Origin: Edolisoma coerulescens
Taxonomy: Eukaryota; Chordata; Aves; Passeriformes; Campephagidae
DNA length: 64,000 bases
Assembly (NCBI GenBank): GCA_013397115.1
Contig: VWZW01002468.1
Location: 182,357-246,356 of the forward strand
Direction: 5' to 3'
Below the pieces are notes generated by a model. It did not search any database. It was given only the letters and a program-made list of their open reading frames with translations, and was not told where the DNA came from. Shown here piece after piece: positions 12,601 through 25,087 of the stretch (positions are counted from its first letter, which is position 1; each line of letters opens with the position of its first letter). Made by a program: the position numbers and the translations under genes.

Positions 12601-14690
12601 ACTTTTATCCAGAGAATCCAGAAATACTTTTAACCACTAATGGTAGCTGAAGTGCATGACAATGCCTAAGAACAAGGACTACCTAACTGAATAAATAAAA
12701 CATGCTGAAGATCCCCCGCAAATTCTGACCAAAAATGTACAAATCCTGAAAGCCTGAAACTTGGAAGAGATTCAAACTTAACCCAGGAAAGGCCATTAAA
12801 AAAAAAAATTAAATTCTGTGGATTATAAAATGAGCTTGCCTTTACATAAGAGGGAATATGCAGTATGAGTGAGAAAGCCATGAGACAGAGAACAGATGAT
12901 GATAAGACTGCTGTTGCCATGCATAAAAAGAATTTCCCTGCAAGTAGCAGTACATGAGGTACACATGCTATGTGGCAGGAGATCAGGGTACTGGAAGGGA
13001 CCCAAAGGACAACAAGCACAAGAAGAAACTAAACACACAAAATATTTCAATTTTCAGTTAAGGGAGAACTATGCTATTCTCATGCAAATTATGCTCTGTG
13101 ATGCTGAAAGGATAGAGCAAGAGCATTCACAAGAGTATAATGAAAGAAACAAATAGCTGTGAACAGATGAAGGAGAAACTGAAAGAGCTTCATATTCAGG
13201 GAATGAAAAAGGTGAGACAGAAAGGGTAACTTGCAGGATGTGGAATTCTTCACTTCGTTATGCTTGTCTCCTCATTTCCTTGCAATTTCATGATTGGTAG
13301 AATTTTATTTGCATGAAAATAGGATGAGAATTCTGCCCTGCCACATAGGGAAAGTGTGAAGAAACAACTAGGTGAATCTTACACTGAATCATGAACCCTG
13401 CAGCTCTCAGTTCAGAAAAGCTCGATTCCTCTTCAGGGAACACTACATATTTAGGGAATGTCACTTGATAGATTGGATCAGGTGTTTTATGAGCATCCTA
13501 TGAGTCCAGTCTGGTTCTTCAAATTAACACTTGTAGCTGTGGTGCTCTCTCTAGATAGTGAAGCTGCATTTAAGAAAAACTGGAATTCTCTGAACATGGC
13601 GAAGGAGCGTTATCTCCTGACCTTGGATAAATCCTTTCATTTAAAATGGGAAAGCAAAACAATGGAAGGTATTGCCAGGAGTTCTGGATAAGGTCAGAGT
13701 CTTTATCGTCAGCAAAGAAATGAAGAAAAGGGATTTTTACAGGAAATAGCACACCATTCACAAACTCAATGAATAAAAGTGACGGTAACTCAAGATGAAA
13801 AGATCTGCCCTTGGGAGACAGAGAATGCATGAATGACCTCAGGGATTCCTTCCCCCTGTTTGCTATGATTTCATACAGCAAAGTAGAACTGACAGAAGGA
13901 GTTAAAGTGAGGTCTTGGTTTCACAGTCAGTAACTGAATTATAGAACCTCCTAGCAATATGCCTGCTAATGAAATGTTTGCAGTTCTTTATTGATTAAAG
14001 CACAAAAGGATTACGATGCATACAGAGCTGCACACTTGCTTTTCTGACAGTGAGCATTTCTAAGTCGGGTAAAAGCCATTCAGAAAAATAAAGACATATT
14101 TTAAGTAATTGGAAAGAGTCCTAGGAGGCAGTACAACAAAAGTAGGTACTGAAGTACGTACTGGAAAGGTGCTCTTGGCTTAAAGTGACCCTTGGTAGGA
14201 GAGAAGTTAACTGCTTTGAAAGAGCACTTGAAAACAAACACTAGCTTGTCCACCACCCTGCTCTTTGAGACAGAAACCTGGGAGTAGTATCACCCAGAAA
14301 CCCTCATTCTATTTTGAAAGAAGACAAAAATAAAGTCTGCAGAATCCACGTTTAATTCATGTTGGAATGTAAGACTTCTGGAAATTTTCTGACAGCAAAC
14401 CAGAGCTTGTACGCTCTTTACTCCAGTGTTTGATAGTTAAGGCATTAAATTGCATGTTAGAAACCCAGGTCACATTTTCTCTGCTTTTATGTTTACTGAA
14501 ACTGAAAAATCCCTGGCCCTTTTTAGGCTATTGATTACCAATAGTGGCCCCAAGGGTGGAACACATACATGAAGCAATAATGAGTTAGTCTGACTTTACA
14601 GACCAACGTTTTCCTTGAACACAGGTGGCAGTGCACTGTGAAAGGGTCTTTAGTATCATTTCCTCACATTTCAAATGAATATTCTAACAA

Positions 14691-14718
14691 GTACATTCTG
14701 TCTGTGTACATTCTGTCT
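14691..14718. repeat. 13-base direct duplication
   Basis: GTACATTCTGTCT occurs at 14691-14703 and again at 14706-14718, separated by two bases. It is a small local duplication of no evident function. Confidence 0.85.
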
Positions 14719-17700
14719 CCCTGTTTCTGAAGATCATTCCAGGCAAAAGCACTGTGAAAACCAGAGTTCCCCCACAAAACCTACTTTCAAGAAAAAAGGC
14801 TTTTGAGAGAAAACTCTCATCAGATGAAAGGATTTTTTTAGGTTAAGAATGCATGGCTTCAGTAAGCTCTACCGTTCTACAGCTCCTTTTCCTGAGCTGC
14901 AAAGAAGCTAAATATGGCTCTACCACAGAGTCCTGAAATCCAGAAAATGGTGGATTTCCATACGACCTACACTATCACTGTGTGGTTTATACAGTATTTC
15001 AAGACAGATGTTTGATTTTGGATAAGTTATTCACACTGAGTCACCAGAGGAAAGATCTTTGGATGCTGAAAGAATACGGAAGGAAAGTTTCCATATTGAT
15101 ATGCCGTCATTTTAAACATGGCAGGAGAAGATAAATTTAATTATGAGACTCTGGTAATTGCATTTAACTTTGTGGATTCTATTTTCCTGTAATCAAGAAA
15201 AAGCTGTGTGTCTCTACCAAAGAGAAAACAGTGATTCAAAGAGAGTCCTGTGTGTCATACAGAGAGGTGGAAGCAAAAAGAAGCACACTAGAGAAATCAG
15301 AAGTTTTTTTATCTGCTGTTTATGTGCATGTTTATACAGAGTATAGATCCTTGCAAGTTAAGACTTGAGATTTTTTAGCCTTAAGACCACATAGTCCCAT
15401 ACCATCAGTTCTTCTTAGCTCTGGAATCCCAAGGATTTCCAGGTGGACTAAGAAAAAGATGGGGAGGAGGTTGCTGTCCATGTGAATGTGCATATGGACA
15501 TAGCATCACTATCAAAATGAAGTTCACACACTGCGTGTGTGCCCTCTGTAATCCCAATTTTATGCAAGATACCTGACAGAGGATCTTAATTCATTAGAAA
15601 CAGGGAATGTACAGTACTGCTCTGCTAAGAGCTGCGTGATATCTGGAAGCCTCTGTGAGGGACAACTGCAGGAGCAAGGATGGTGCTTCAGTGACTTTCC
15701 TGCCTTGAACTCCTGGGGAGAATGTTCAGCTCACCCCTGATGGTTCTACCTGTGCTCATTGCCGACCAGTGAACTGACACAATCTGTTACCTGCAGTGGG
15801 AATTCGGTGTGGGAGTGAGTATAACTGGGCACCTTCCTGCCACTGAGGCAATCAGGTGAGAGGTGCTCCAGACAAGTCAAAGCATGCTTGATGTCCAGGA
15901 TGAGCAGGGCACCCTAATCCTTAGATAGCTGGGGTTTAAGAAAAGATACCATATGGCTGACTATTAAGCTCTGATGACTCAAGGCATAGGCAGTTGAGTA
16001 CCACTTATGGTTCAAATGGGTAAATCCAAGCTCTAAATTTGTAAATCTCTTTACCTTTTTTGATGTAACAGATATGAAAATGCTTGCCTTTGCTGCAAAT
16101 GCTGTAAGTCACGGCCACAAGCTCAAGTTGTGGGTTTTTTATTTAATATGATATGAGCAGCTCACTAAAATCTATTGTAGGTACTGGGCTAAAGATATGA
16201 AACCAAAACAGTTTTGGGCAGGACAGGATAAACACAGTTACTTTGGCTGATGTTTCCAGGTACCTTCAGGAGGCACAAGACTAGATGAAAGAGCTGACCA
16301 GCACACAGAGAAAGGAGCATTGGCATGTCATTAAAGTGGCCAGAGTAGGACTTGCACTTGTGATCTATTAGTCTGAACTGGCTTTGGCTGTTTACTGCAA
16401 TGTTTGGGATCCGTGGAGCTGAACTGATGGGGAAGCACAATTTCCACAGCAAGCAGAGGCAAACAAAGAGATGATTCTGCCCCATGTAACATGCAGGAAG
16501 GATATTCTCTGTCATAAACTAATCCATGGCAGAAATGCCCAAATTGCAATGTCCACAGCTCACATCTCTAGTTATTGCTGTGCAGAGGGAATGGTCTTAA
16601 TTCACTGCACACTCATTTCTCCAGGCAGGTAGCAGGGTGCTCATTAGAAATAGCTGGAAAGCTACTGAGAAGATAATGGAAGAGGAGACATCTGCAGAAG
16701 TAAAATGATTCTTGCCAAAAAAAGGGAAAATACAGAACTAATGAAAATACTACCTTATTTGCTGGTTATGTGCCATTGATACAGCCAGACCACAGCCCTG
16801 CCTGTGAACAATTCCTAGGAAACCAGGGATGAAATGTAACACAGGTGCACATATATCCCAGCCTGGCAAAGCTGGTGCTTGTTGGTGTGATTTTCCAAGT
16901 GGCACCACAGAAGCATCTAGGCAGAGGTAAACTTGACCAGTAACAAAGACCAGCACAGTTCCGATGCACTTTACAGCTTTTACCAGCATTTCAGCTGGCA
17001 GTAAAGTACTTTGGAGGGTTCTTAGGAACCAGCTTCCAGGGAAGAGAATTGCATCACTGTGAGGAGGACTGTAAATAACCTTACTAATGACCCAAGAAAT
17101 CGGTGTCCAATCGCAAAATCCTCAGCTGCCCTGACACAAAATTAGTTGAACATGTCTCATGAAGGAGTGAATTTCTGTGCAGAGTCTGGATTTCTGAAGA
17201 CACTTGTAGCAATGGTTTTACTTGCAGCATTTTGCTTCCCTTAAGCATGCAAGGAAAATTACTGCACTTCCTCAGCTTCAGGATGGGCTCACTGTCCTGT
17301 TGCTCTTTGCTATACTCAAAAGTACTTCGTACACCTTCTTGTGACAAGAAGGAACTAACTTTTTTTTCTTCTATGGCTAGAGCAAGAACATTTTATGGCC
17401 AAAGTGAGTTCTTAAAACAGTGATCTCTGGGAAGAATGGAAAAGGGATCGAAGGTGAGGAAGATACGTAGTGTTGGCAGTTGTTCTGAAGTCACCTCATG
17501 TCAAGCCCAAATGAACCTGATCCATTGACTGCTAAAGAGTAGAGGAAGGAAAATGAAACATAGTGAGAAATGGGTCAGGTCTGCCTCTTCAAGAAGAGCT
17601 GAGCAGAGGACAGGATCTAACAGACAGCCTGCACAGAACATTGTGGTTGTGTTGCTAAAACACTTTACAGATTCAAGCAGTCTAATAAGGCCCGTGATGA

Positions 17701-18005
17701 TGGCAATGTAGCAAGTTACTTCATTTTAAAAGACAATATTAAAAAAAAAAACTTCATTAAATTACTTTGTTCAAAGAGTTGATGTAAAGAGCAGCCAAAG
17801 AGCAAAGCCTTATCTCTGACTAGGAGATGAGGACTCCTTGAGTCTAAATTCCAGACAGTTCTACAGTTCTGGTTCCTCAAAGAAGAAGTTTCCAGCTGCC
17901 TGTCACCTCTGTGTAAGCACTTAACTTGCAATGAGAGAGCCCGATGGCATAACTGATGCTATGAATTCTATTTCTGTGTCCAGAATATCAAGCTCTAAAA
18001 GACAG

Positions 18006-18070
18006 TTTCTAAAAGAAAAGCTTTGAAAAGAAACTTCTAAAGTTTCAAAAAAATTTCTAAAAGAAAGCTT
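18006..18070. repeat. imperfect local direct repeat
   Basis: TTTCTAAAAGAAA followed by AGCTT recurs at 18006-18023 and 18054-18070. Between the copies is a GAAACTT/AGTTTC inverted pair. It is probably a slippage-derived local duplication. Confidence 0.7.
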
Positions 18071-21000
18071 CAGGATCAACAGACAATTGCTCTATAAAAA
18101 CCTTGCAGCCTTTTCGAGTGACAGACGGGCCAAGGAGAATGTTAAGCTCACGAGACTTGATAATTTACAGTTTATTTAATGATAAAGTGCTAGGCTGCTG
18201 GATGATTTATTTTTACAGTTGTAGACTGTGATGGGGCTGTTTGACTTATGAATTCTATCCAGAGCTACAGCAGCAAAAAGAGATATGGAAACATGAATAA
18301 AAGCAACTCCCCTTGCTGAAGATGTGACATGGGATAAAATATTTTGAAGATAAATGTATTCATAGGGTTAAGTGGAAATTTGATGCTTCTAAAGTTGTGT
18401 GCCCATACTAGAATGGCTCTCACACAGGGAGGCAGGGCAGATAAACTGTGATTCACACTCATTCTGGATTTAGACTGAAAAATATATGAAATGCACTAGT
18501 CCGCTCCTCTAACCAGGTAGGGCAGTCTCATGCTATGATGCTATGACAGAAAAAAAAAGTCATGGCAAATGGGTTCCCAAAGAAAAGAAGGTAAAGGAAA
18601 ATGGAGAAGGTCTCTGTGATGCTCCTAAGAAACACATAAAATATTTTCAGAAAAAAATCTGTTACACCACACAAACCAGAGATTTGAACATAATTTTAAG
18701 AGCTGAAGGCTGTGCTCAACTAACTGCACATGAACCATACCAGATGCTTAAGAAGACCTGAAGACATTGATTGTGCCCTTCTGGTTTGTAACAAATGCAA
18801 GGTGTTCTGCAACAAGGGGAACGTAAATGTCCCTTACAGACGATGGTACAGCTCTGGTTTTGGAGCTGTGCACTTCTGCAGGATGAATGTCCTTCCTCAT
18901 CTACAGAATGCTCGTGGCTCAAGGTCCAGTTTGAAGCAGCCACCACGGAACCAAGGCAGAACCTCTCCAGGAGCCCCCCTGGAGTACAACTAAAGCTGCA
19001 CTGCTGCCACTCCACAATGGCAATGGCCAAGGGGGAGTGAAGAAGAGGGAAATGAGCTGTATGAACGTTCACTGACCAGACAACAGCCATTCAGTGCCAT
19101 CTCTCTAATGGGAGCACTCTTTACTCTGAATCCAAGTGCTTTTCTCTGATCCAGGGAAATAAGTGACAGCTGGAAGCCCCCAGGGTCTGTCCAAACATTA
19201 TGAAAAAGTTAGATGAAAATTCGTAGGCATCGTTGGACAGTTGTAAAGGGAAGTTTCTTGTAGGTCATCAGAGAAGACCAGTTTCTCACCTGCCTCACAA
19301 GATCTAGATAAAAATGCATCTAACAGGAAGGAATAATGTGTATTTATCTACTTTCCTCTGTTTAAGATTTAGCCACAAGTCACAGGACCACAGCAGGACT
19401 CGGACACACGCCCCTGTAAGAGCCAGTCTGAGACACAGAGATGGCCAGTCTTGCTGTAGCAAAATGACTGCTATAGGCAGCCTTGTCTGACAGCAACACT
19501 GTTCTAAAGCAATCCTGTCAAGCTTTTCTGAGCCTTGGCTGATCTTAAGGGTTATACAGATCATAATCATTTTGATAGCGTGCAGAAAATGACAGAGGAC
19601 TACAAATTATCATCTCAGGACTTGCAACTGAAAGCACCTTTCATCAGATTACTAAAATTACATAAAGTCTTCTACTTTTCTTACTCTCCCAAGACTGCCT
19701 GCAGGAGGGTCAAAAATCACAGTCCATTTAGAAAAACTGGGAAAAAAGTTTCCTGAGGAGCCTTCCAGTACTTCCTAAAACAGCTGTTTAGAAAACATCT
19801 GAAGACATATGGAATTTCATGGAAGTGCCACTACACTTTGGAAATGAGTAAGACTCCATTAAAAAAAAAATAATTCTGACTATCAGCAATCAGTAGAAAC
19901 AAAGATGCAAAAAAGTCCCTAAATATTAAACCACACACTCAGATCTCACTCAATAATTAACTTTCTTTTCCTCCCTAGTTAATGCTTTTCTAAGGAATCA
20001 GTGGTTTAAATACAGCACATCCAGAAACTCTCAGCTGATACCTGCTAATACAGGAGGTATTGAAGAATTAAACAATGTATTTTGCAAACTGGATTTTAAA
20101 CTATCTCCCTAAACCTATTTCTAGGGTCTATGTTCAGCTTGGAACTTGCAGACCTGGTGTAATTAAGAAGGCTGTTACTAATCTTTTTAATGCTGAACTT
20201 TTTAATGCTATTTGTCTGGACTCTTGGAAGCAGTGTGAGCTTATTTTCAGGTTGGATATTTATTTTTTTCAGAGGGTGAGGCATCAACACAGTGCACTAT
20301 GTTGCTCAGGACCTCTAGAGAGTACTGTACATACTATTTGTGGCTGGGTAAACTCAACATTAAGACCCAGAGGGTTGCATTTTTCAGTGGTCTAGAGGCC
20401 TTTTGGCACATTTATTTTCCTGACTTCTTGTGAGACTATGGGTCTTATTGAAATTATAGCTAGAAGTGTTAACAGCACATTTACAAAGCAAGATGAGCTG
20501 CCACATAGCTTTTCTTAGGTTAAATTACTTGAAATAGAGTATCATTAAAAAATAAAACTATATTGGTCACTTGCTAGGTCTGCAAACTAATTGGAAATTA
20601 ACAATCATGGATAATATAAAAATAAAGGAACATATGCCCAGGTTTTCACATGAAAGGAGATATTTTACCTCAATCTTATAATCTAATACTATTACAGAGT
20701 TATAACACTCTGCCATTTCCTACACAGTGGTTGTATGCTGGCCTGCGGGTAAGTGGATGGTTTGTCATGGATGACAAGACACAAATGATATGGGTACTTT
20801 ATAAATATTGCCACCTACTGCAACTGATAGCCCAGCAATCAACTCCATACTCAAAGCGAGGCTTCAGCTCTCCTAGAGGTGGTCACTCCAGGTAGGTGTG
20901 GATGCTCACAGGCAGAGCTGAGCTTGCCAAAGGCTAGCAGGACAGTCTGCAAAGGACTCAGTGGTTTTAAGAAAAGAAATAGTAACCCTGAGGGAAGAGA

Positions 21001-21635
21001 GCAGAATCTTCTCCTGCCAGAATCTCTTCTGTGGTGATGAATCCCTGTCTTGTAAGTGGATCCATTGGGTACATCTCACCAATGGTCACTATGTTTAAAA
21101 CCTAGTGGAAATTTATGTGGCGAGTAGAGCCTCAGAGTGGAAAATACAGAGAAATAAACCACCTGACAACCTCCAAGCATCATTCAGCAGTCTGTGCTAC
21201 TCTGTGCTCTTTGTCTCATGCAAAGTCTGGCAGAGGCCTGGCCACTTGACCCTTTCTATTCACAAAAGGCCCTTCTTACTAACAGCCAGAAATGTAACGT
21301 GAAGGAGACAAGCACAAGGGTGTGCAATGGGTTAACTGAGAGCAGAAGCTAAAGAATTATCTTCACTGTTCAGTGCACTTCCTACTCTCTTCCACTGTCA
21401 GGCTCCAACAACACAGAGAAACAAGCCATGCCTCAGTCTTGGAAGAAGAACGTAGGAGCTCACTAGTCACTAGGGAAAGATCTTTCAGTGGTTACTAAAA
21501 TAGCTGCACAAAGGAAATGAATGCATTTCCAGTCATAATATTTACATTTCAATCAAAAATACAGGGAATTTTAATTAGGCAAATACACTTGTTCATTTAA
21601 CACCACAGATGGAATAGAACATTGGTTATTATCAC

Positions 21636-21656
21636 CATCATCATCATCATCATCAT
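21636..21656. repeat. (CAT)7 microsatellite
   Basis: Seven perfect CAT units lie about 400 bases below the 90-base exon, in the intron downstream of it in gene orientation. Confidence 0.95.
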
Positions 21657-22052
21657 CCACTTTTAAGTCAATGGGCAGGTCTGCAACAGGAGATTTTTCA
21701 GGAATTCTATAGCAACACATACACACAAACACACAAATCACATGTAAAAAGTAGCTTGCATAAGCTAAGTAAGGTTAATAGCAAAAGCTTCTTTCTATGC
21801 AGAGAAAACTGAACATTAAAGCTGCAGCATTAGGAAAAAAAAGTTTAAAAACAAGGAATGAAATTGTACAACAGATGAGAACTTAACAAAATTGGTGACC
21901 TTTCCACACAGATGAAGTCAGGTTAAAAAAAAACCAGGCCAAACCAAAACCAAAGGAGACCAAAACCAAATGAGACCAAAAGAGAACCTCCCCCCCACAT
22001 ACATACAGACAAAAGTGAGAGCACAACAAAGGAAGTGGAAGAAAAGTGTTAC

Positions 22053-22142
22053 CCATAAGTAGCCGCCGTTTCACCCGCTTGTCCACATCAGCTACTGACG
22101 TGGCATTGTACTCAGAACTCTCAATTGCAGCCTCATCCTTCT
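22053..22142 (-). CDS. SCUBE1: SCUBE1 probable cassette exon: linker with furin-type site between EGF5 and EGF6
   Basis: This is a 90-base minus-strand exon with acceptor TTGTGTTTTAG, donor GTAACA and phase 1 to 1. It encodes 30 residues beginning EKDEAAIESSEYNATSVADV and ending DKRVKRRLLM, and contains no cysteine. It joins in frame on both sides: ...RTCI-E on the 5' side and M-ETCAVNN on the 3' side. The N-A-T triplet is an N-glycosylation sequon, and R-V-K-R followed by R fits the furin-type R-X-K-R consensus. Human SCUBE2, as I recall it, has a related segment at the same place ending KKRVKRRLLMETCAVNN. The canonical human SCUBE1 protein goes straight from RTCI to ETCAVNN. I infer an alternatively spliced cassette exon inherited from the SCUBE ancestor. 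Inclusion level cannot be judged from DNA. The downstream intron has a G7 run (minus strand) about 60 bases from the donor, and the upstream intron has CU-rich and TGCATG motifs. Confidence 0.86.
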
Positions 22143-22665
22143 CTAAAACACAAGTAAGGGACAAACATGGAGCAGTTGGTTAATCACAAGCCCAATTTTC
22201 CGCTGCCTAAGACAGTTTCTTGGCATGGCACAGCCAAAGCCAAGAAGCAAGGCATGAAAGCACTAAATCCCCGTTAGAGAGTTAATTCCCTTTGAGAACC
22301 CAGGAAGAAATTAAAAGGGTGTTTAGGGAAAGGAGGAAGAAAGAGGGTGAGAAGGAAGAATGGTCAACTAAGAAGTAATTAACCACAGAGAGGAAGCTGG
22401 ATTTCTACTGGAGAACAAGACAGCTAACATGGGTGCCCCAGAGAGGTGTTAATGATGAAAATTAAAATTCAGGAAGGCTAGTTAAACAAACTACCAAAGA
22501 CGAACTGTGATTCAGGCTAATGGGGGCACCAGGATCTGAAGGTGGCAGGCAGAAGACTGAGACAGACAGAGAGAGCGAGAAGAGTCCGGTGATGGATGGG
22601 CACGGACGCACCATAGCCTTGTAGGCATCGACACACTGAGAAACCAAACAACAGCATGCAAATTA

Positions 22666-22719
22666 AACAAAAACAACAACAAAAATAAACAAACAACAAA
22701 CCAAACAAACACAAAAAAA
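22666..22719. repeat. A-rich (CAAA)/(CAA)n tract
   Basis: Interrupted CAAA, CAA and CAAAA units run for about 54 bases. It is low-complexity sequence. Confidence 0.85.
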
Positions 22720-23354
22720 GATCAATTTGGGCAGTGCTGGTTGCCTGCTTGTCTATGAAACACTACTAGCTAAACATTCAATGCTAGGAAAGATGTTGCA
22801 AGAGCAGGGTTTAGTAATTTTATTAGCATGCAGTGAGCAGGATGATGTCATCAGAGGTCACTTTACAAGGTAGTCTCTGACATCCTACATGTGTAAGAGT
22901 TTCATACAGCATAATGAGGACTTTGGTTATGCTTCATTAGAAATACACAGAAACAGTCACAAGTGTGGGAAGAGATGATCAGTAGGTGAAATAAAATTAA
23001 AGATTTCTGATACAGGAGAGCAATGGAGAAGCAGCAGCTGGGTAAATAAAATGATCTGTAGAAAAAGGGAAATGATCATTAGGAAAACAAAAACTAAAAA
23101 TGCAAGTGGGGACTTTCACATGCAGCAAACATAAAAAAAAAAAGGTTAAGTCAAGCAAACAAAGACAAAATATGTTAGACAAAGGGTCAACAAGTATTTA
23201 TCTGGCATTGCAGAAGTTTGCATTCTTGCAGTGATGCCTGGAATATATACACCACTGAAGACAGCAAACACTGGAATCACTGAAGTGAGGAGGAGGAGGA
23301 GGCTGGCAGGTTTTGTTTGTGGCAACTCTACATGGTTGAGTGGTAACAAGAAGT

Positions 23355-23440
23355 TGTTTTGTTTTGTTTTGAACAAGTTCTAGATGGGATCAGGCTGCAA
23401 TAGAGGCTTTTGTTTGAGTTTTTGTTTTGTTTTGTTTTTC
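23355..23440. repeat. two (GTTTT)n tracts
   Basis: Short GTTTT pentamer runs at 23355-23370 and 23411-23440 are separated by about 40 bases of non-repetitive sequence. Confidence 0.8.
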
Positions 23441-24906
23441 TCTGTAAATAATTAATAAACGTCAGTTATCAGACAAGACAGGCAATCAGGAACCATCACC
23501 AGAAAGCAGGAATAAAAATGTAAAAAATAAATAAAAATATTAGAAGTATTCTAAGAGAAAGAACTATTTTAGAGGGAAGAAAATCAGCACAGGCAGTAAT
23601 ATGTGACTTACATCACAAGACTAAGGACTGTAACATGGAGTTGTATGTATTACATTACAAAAATGGAAAAAAAAAGTAAAAAAAATAGATGCAATGTACA
23701 CAGCTTTTAAGATAATTTTTTACATGCTGGACAAAATAAAACATCAATCCAAGGATATTAGTGAACAATAATAAATAGAAGATCAATTATCCATTCAATA
23801 AAACCGGCTCTCAAGGCTCTCACTCTTGCAAGTTCTCCACATCTGGAACTACCACAGGACAGGGATTGTAGGATGGAGCCCTCTGCGTTATCAGAGGCAC
23901 CCACTGAGAGATGCCCTGCACTCAGACACACCTTGTGCAGACAAAAAGGCAGAGCCCAGCACTGAGCCCCATTCAGCTTTACCTCTGCCAGCATAAACCT
24001 TGCCCAACCCCACAGTTTGTGCAATTAAACCCCTCAGTAGTGAGCAAGGCTCCGGGCAGCCACGGAGTTTAATGCCGTGGATCTGACCAAGGCAGGCTGG
24101 CTAAAGGTAACTGACAGATTTCCATGGGTTTCAAATGCTCTGTCTTGCAGTATAGGAGAGAAAATATGATAAATATGTGTCTGTGTTTTTTTAACCTCAG
24201 GAAATGACTAAGAATTTGTAAGAACTTGAAATTAAACAAACAAAAAAGTCAACATGTCCGCAATGCCAATGAAAACCATTATGGATTTCAGGTTCTGATT
24301 TGTAAGAATTTTCAAATGTTAACTTTCACTATGCAAAAATGCACTTTTAATTTTTTTTTTTTAAGTGGAGTGGAAAGAAATGGTGTAAAGCAAATAATAC
24401 ATTTTATAATCATAAATATTTGCAAAGCATCTGCCAAGACACTCCATGTCTTGACTGGCTTTTTCCTACTGATATTCTGAATGAAAGCTTAGTCACTACA
24501 AGTGTTGTAGATTTCAGAATCATGAAACATACAACAGGGAAGAAAGCACATAATGATGACTCCTTTTCCCTGGTAACAGCTCAGAAAAGAAGATCATTTT
24601 CCTAACCTTGCTCACACAAGGAAGTCTTGGCTAACGAAAGTGAACTGACGAGCTGAACTTTCATTCAAAATGATGAACGTTCTACACCTTTTTACTTCAA
24701 AAACGAATAGTTACGAACAGAAACAAAAGTTACAAGTGAGTAACAAAGGGATACTTCATTAACAAACATTTTGACAGAACACGCACAAATGCTTCACTGC
24801 GTGCCGGGCTGAGCTCAGCTGAGCAGCCAGGCACTGCTGGAACACCCTTCAGCCAGCACGGGCAGTGCTGAACCCCTGTGGGACACCAACACGCAGGTGC
24901 CCACAG

Positions 24907-24918
24907 ACACACACACAC
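24907..24918. repeat. (AC)6 microsatellite
   Basis: Six AC units lie about 50 bases downstream of the EGF5 exon donor in gene orientation, within a locally GC-rich block from about 24795 to 24925. Confidence 0.85.
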
Positions 24919-24970
24919 GGCACAGATTCTGAGCAGTACGAAATCAAATGTGCTGCAGAGGAGTACTCAC

Positions 24971-25087
24971 CGATGCAGGTTCGGCCATCCGAGTGCAGGG
25001 CATACTTCTGATGACAACCACACACAGGACCAGTATCTGTGTCATCACAGGTGTGTTGGCAGCCTCCATTCCCATAGTTACAGGTTA
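24971..25087 (-). CDS. SCUBE1: SCUBE1 exon encoding EGF-like module 5
   Basis: This is a 117-base minus-strand exon, phase 1 to 1. The acceptor is CTTAACTAG and the donor GTGAGT. Joined to the EGF4 exon it reads K-L-T-C-N-Y-G, continues GNGGCQHTCDDTDTGPVCGC and ends LHSDGRTCI. Six cysteines sit at about residues 2, 9, 13, 22, 24 and 37 after the split Leu codon. The stretch DTDTGP and the GCHQKYALHSDGRTC segment identify SCUBE1 rather than SCUBE2 or SCUBE3, by recall of the human proteins. The acceptor lacks a good pyrimidine tract: the preceding 40 bases are mostly TA-rich with a GGGG run. The terminal G of the exon completes a Glu codon with either the 90-base exon at 22053-22142 or the EGF6 exon at 6439-6555, so both joins stay in frame. 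Confidence 0.95.

Larger units (their letters stand above)
6556..22052 (-). other. SCUBE1: SCUBE1 intron between the 90-base exon and the EGF6 exon
   Basis: This intron of about 15.5 kb has donor GTAACA at 22052 and acceptor CTGCAG ending at 6556. It holds the (GA)16 repeat, a degenerate CA-rich stretch around 7440-7502, A- and T-runs near 8026-8060, a 23-base T-run at 9609-9631, short duplications at 14691-14718 and 18006-18070, and (CAT)7 at 21636-21656. Open frames on both strands are short and show no recognised protein family. I see no gene or identifiable retroposon body here. Confidence 0.85.
22143..24970 (-). other. SCUBE1: SCUBE1 intron between EGF5 and the 90-base exon
   Basis: This 2.8 kb intron has donor GTGAGT at 24970 and acceptor TTTTAG ending at 22143. 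It contains a CU-rich block (minus strand) at about 22553-22584, an A-rich (CAAA)n-like tract at 22666-22719, GTTTT repeats at 23355-23370 and 23411-23440, and (AC)6 at 24907-24918. Two TGCATG motifs in sense orientation lie at 22655-22660 and 22827-22832. The block from about 23800 to 24110 is richer in GC than its surroundings but is not recognised. Confidence 0.85.

Noticed and set aside
18716..19090. 124-codon cysteine-rich open frame on the minus strand, considered as another EGF exon
   Set aside because: Cysteine spacing does not follow the EGF pattern, there are no matching splice sites in phase 1, and a plus-strand frame is equally open.
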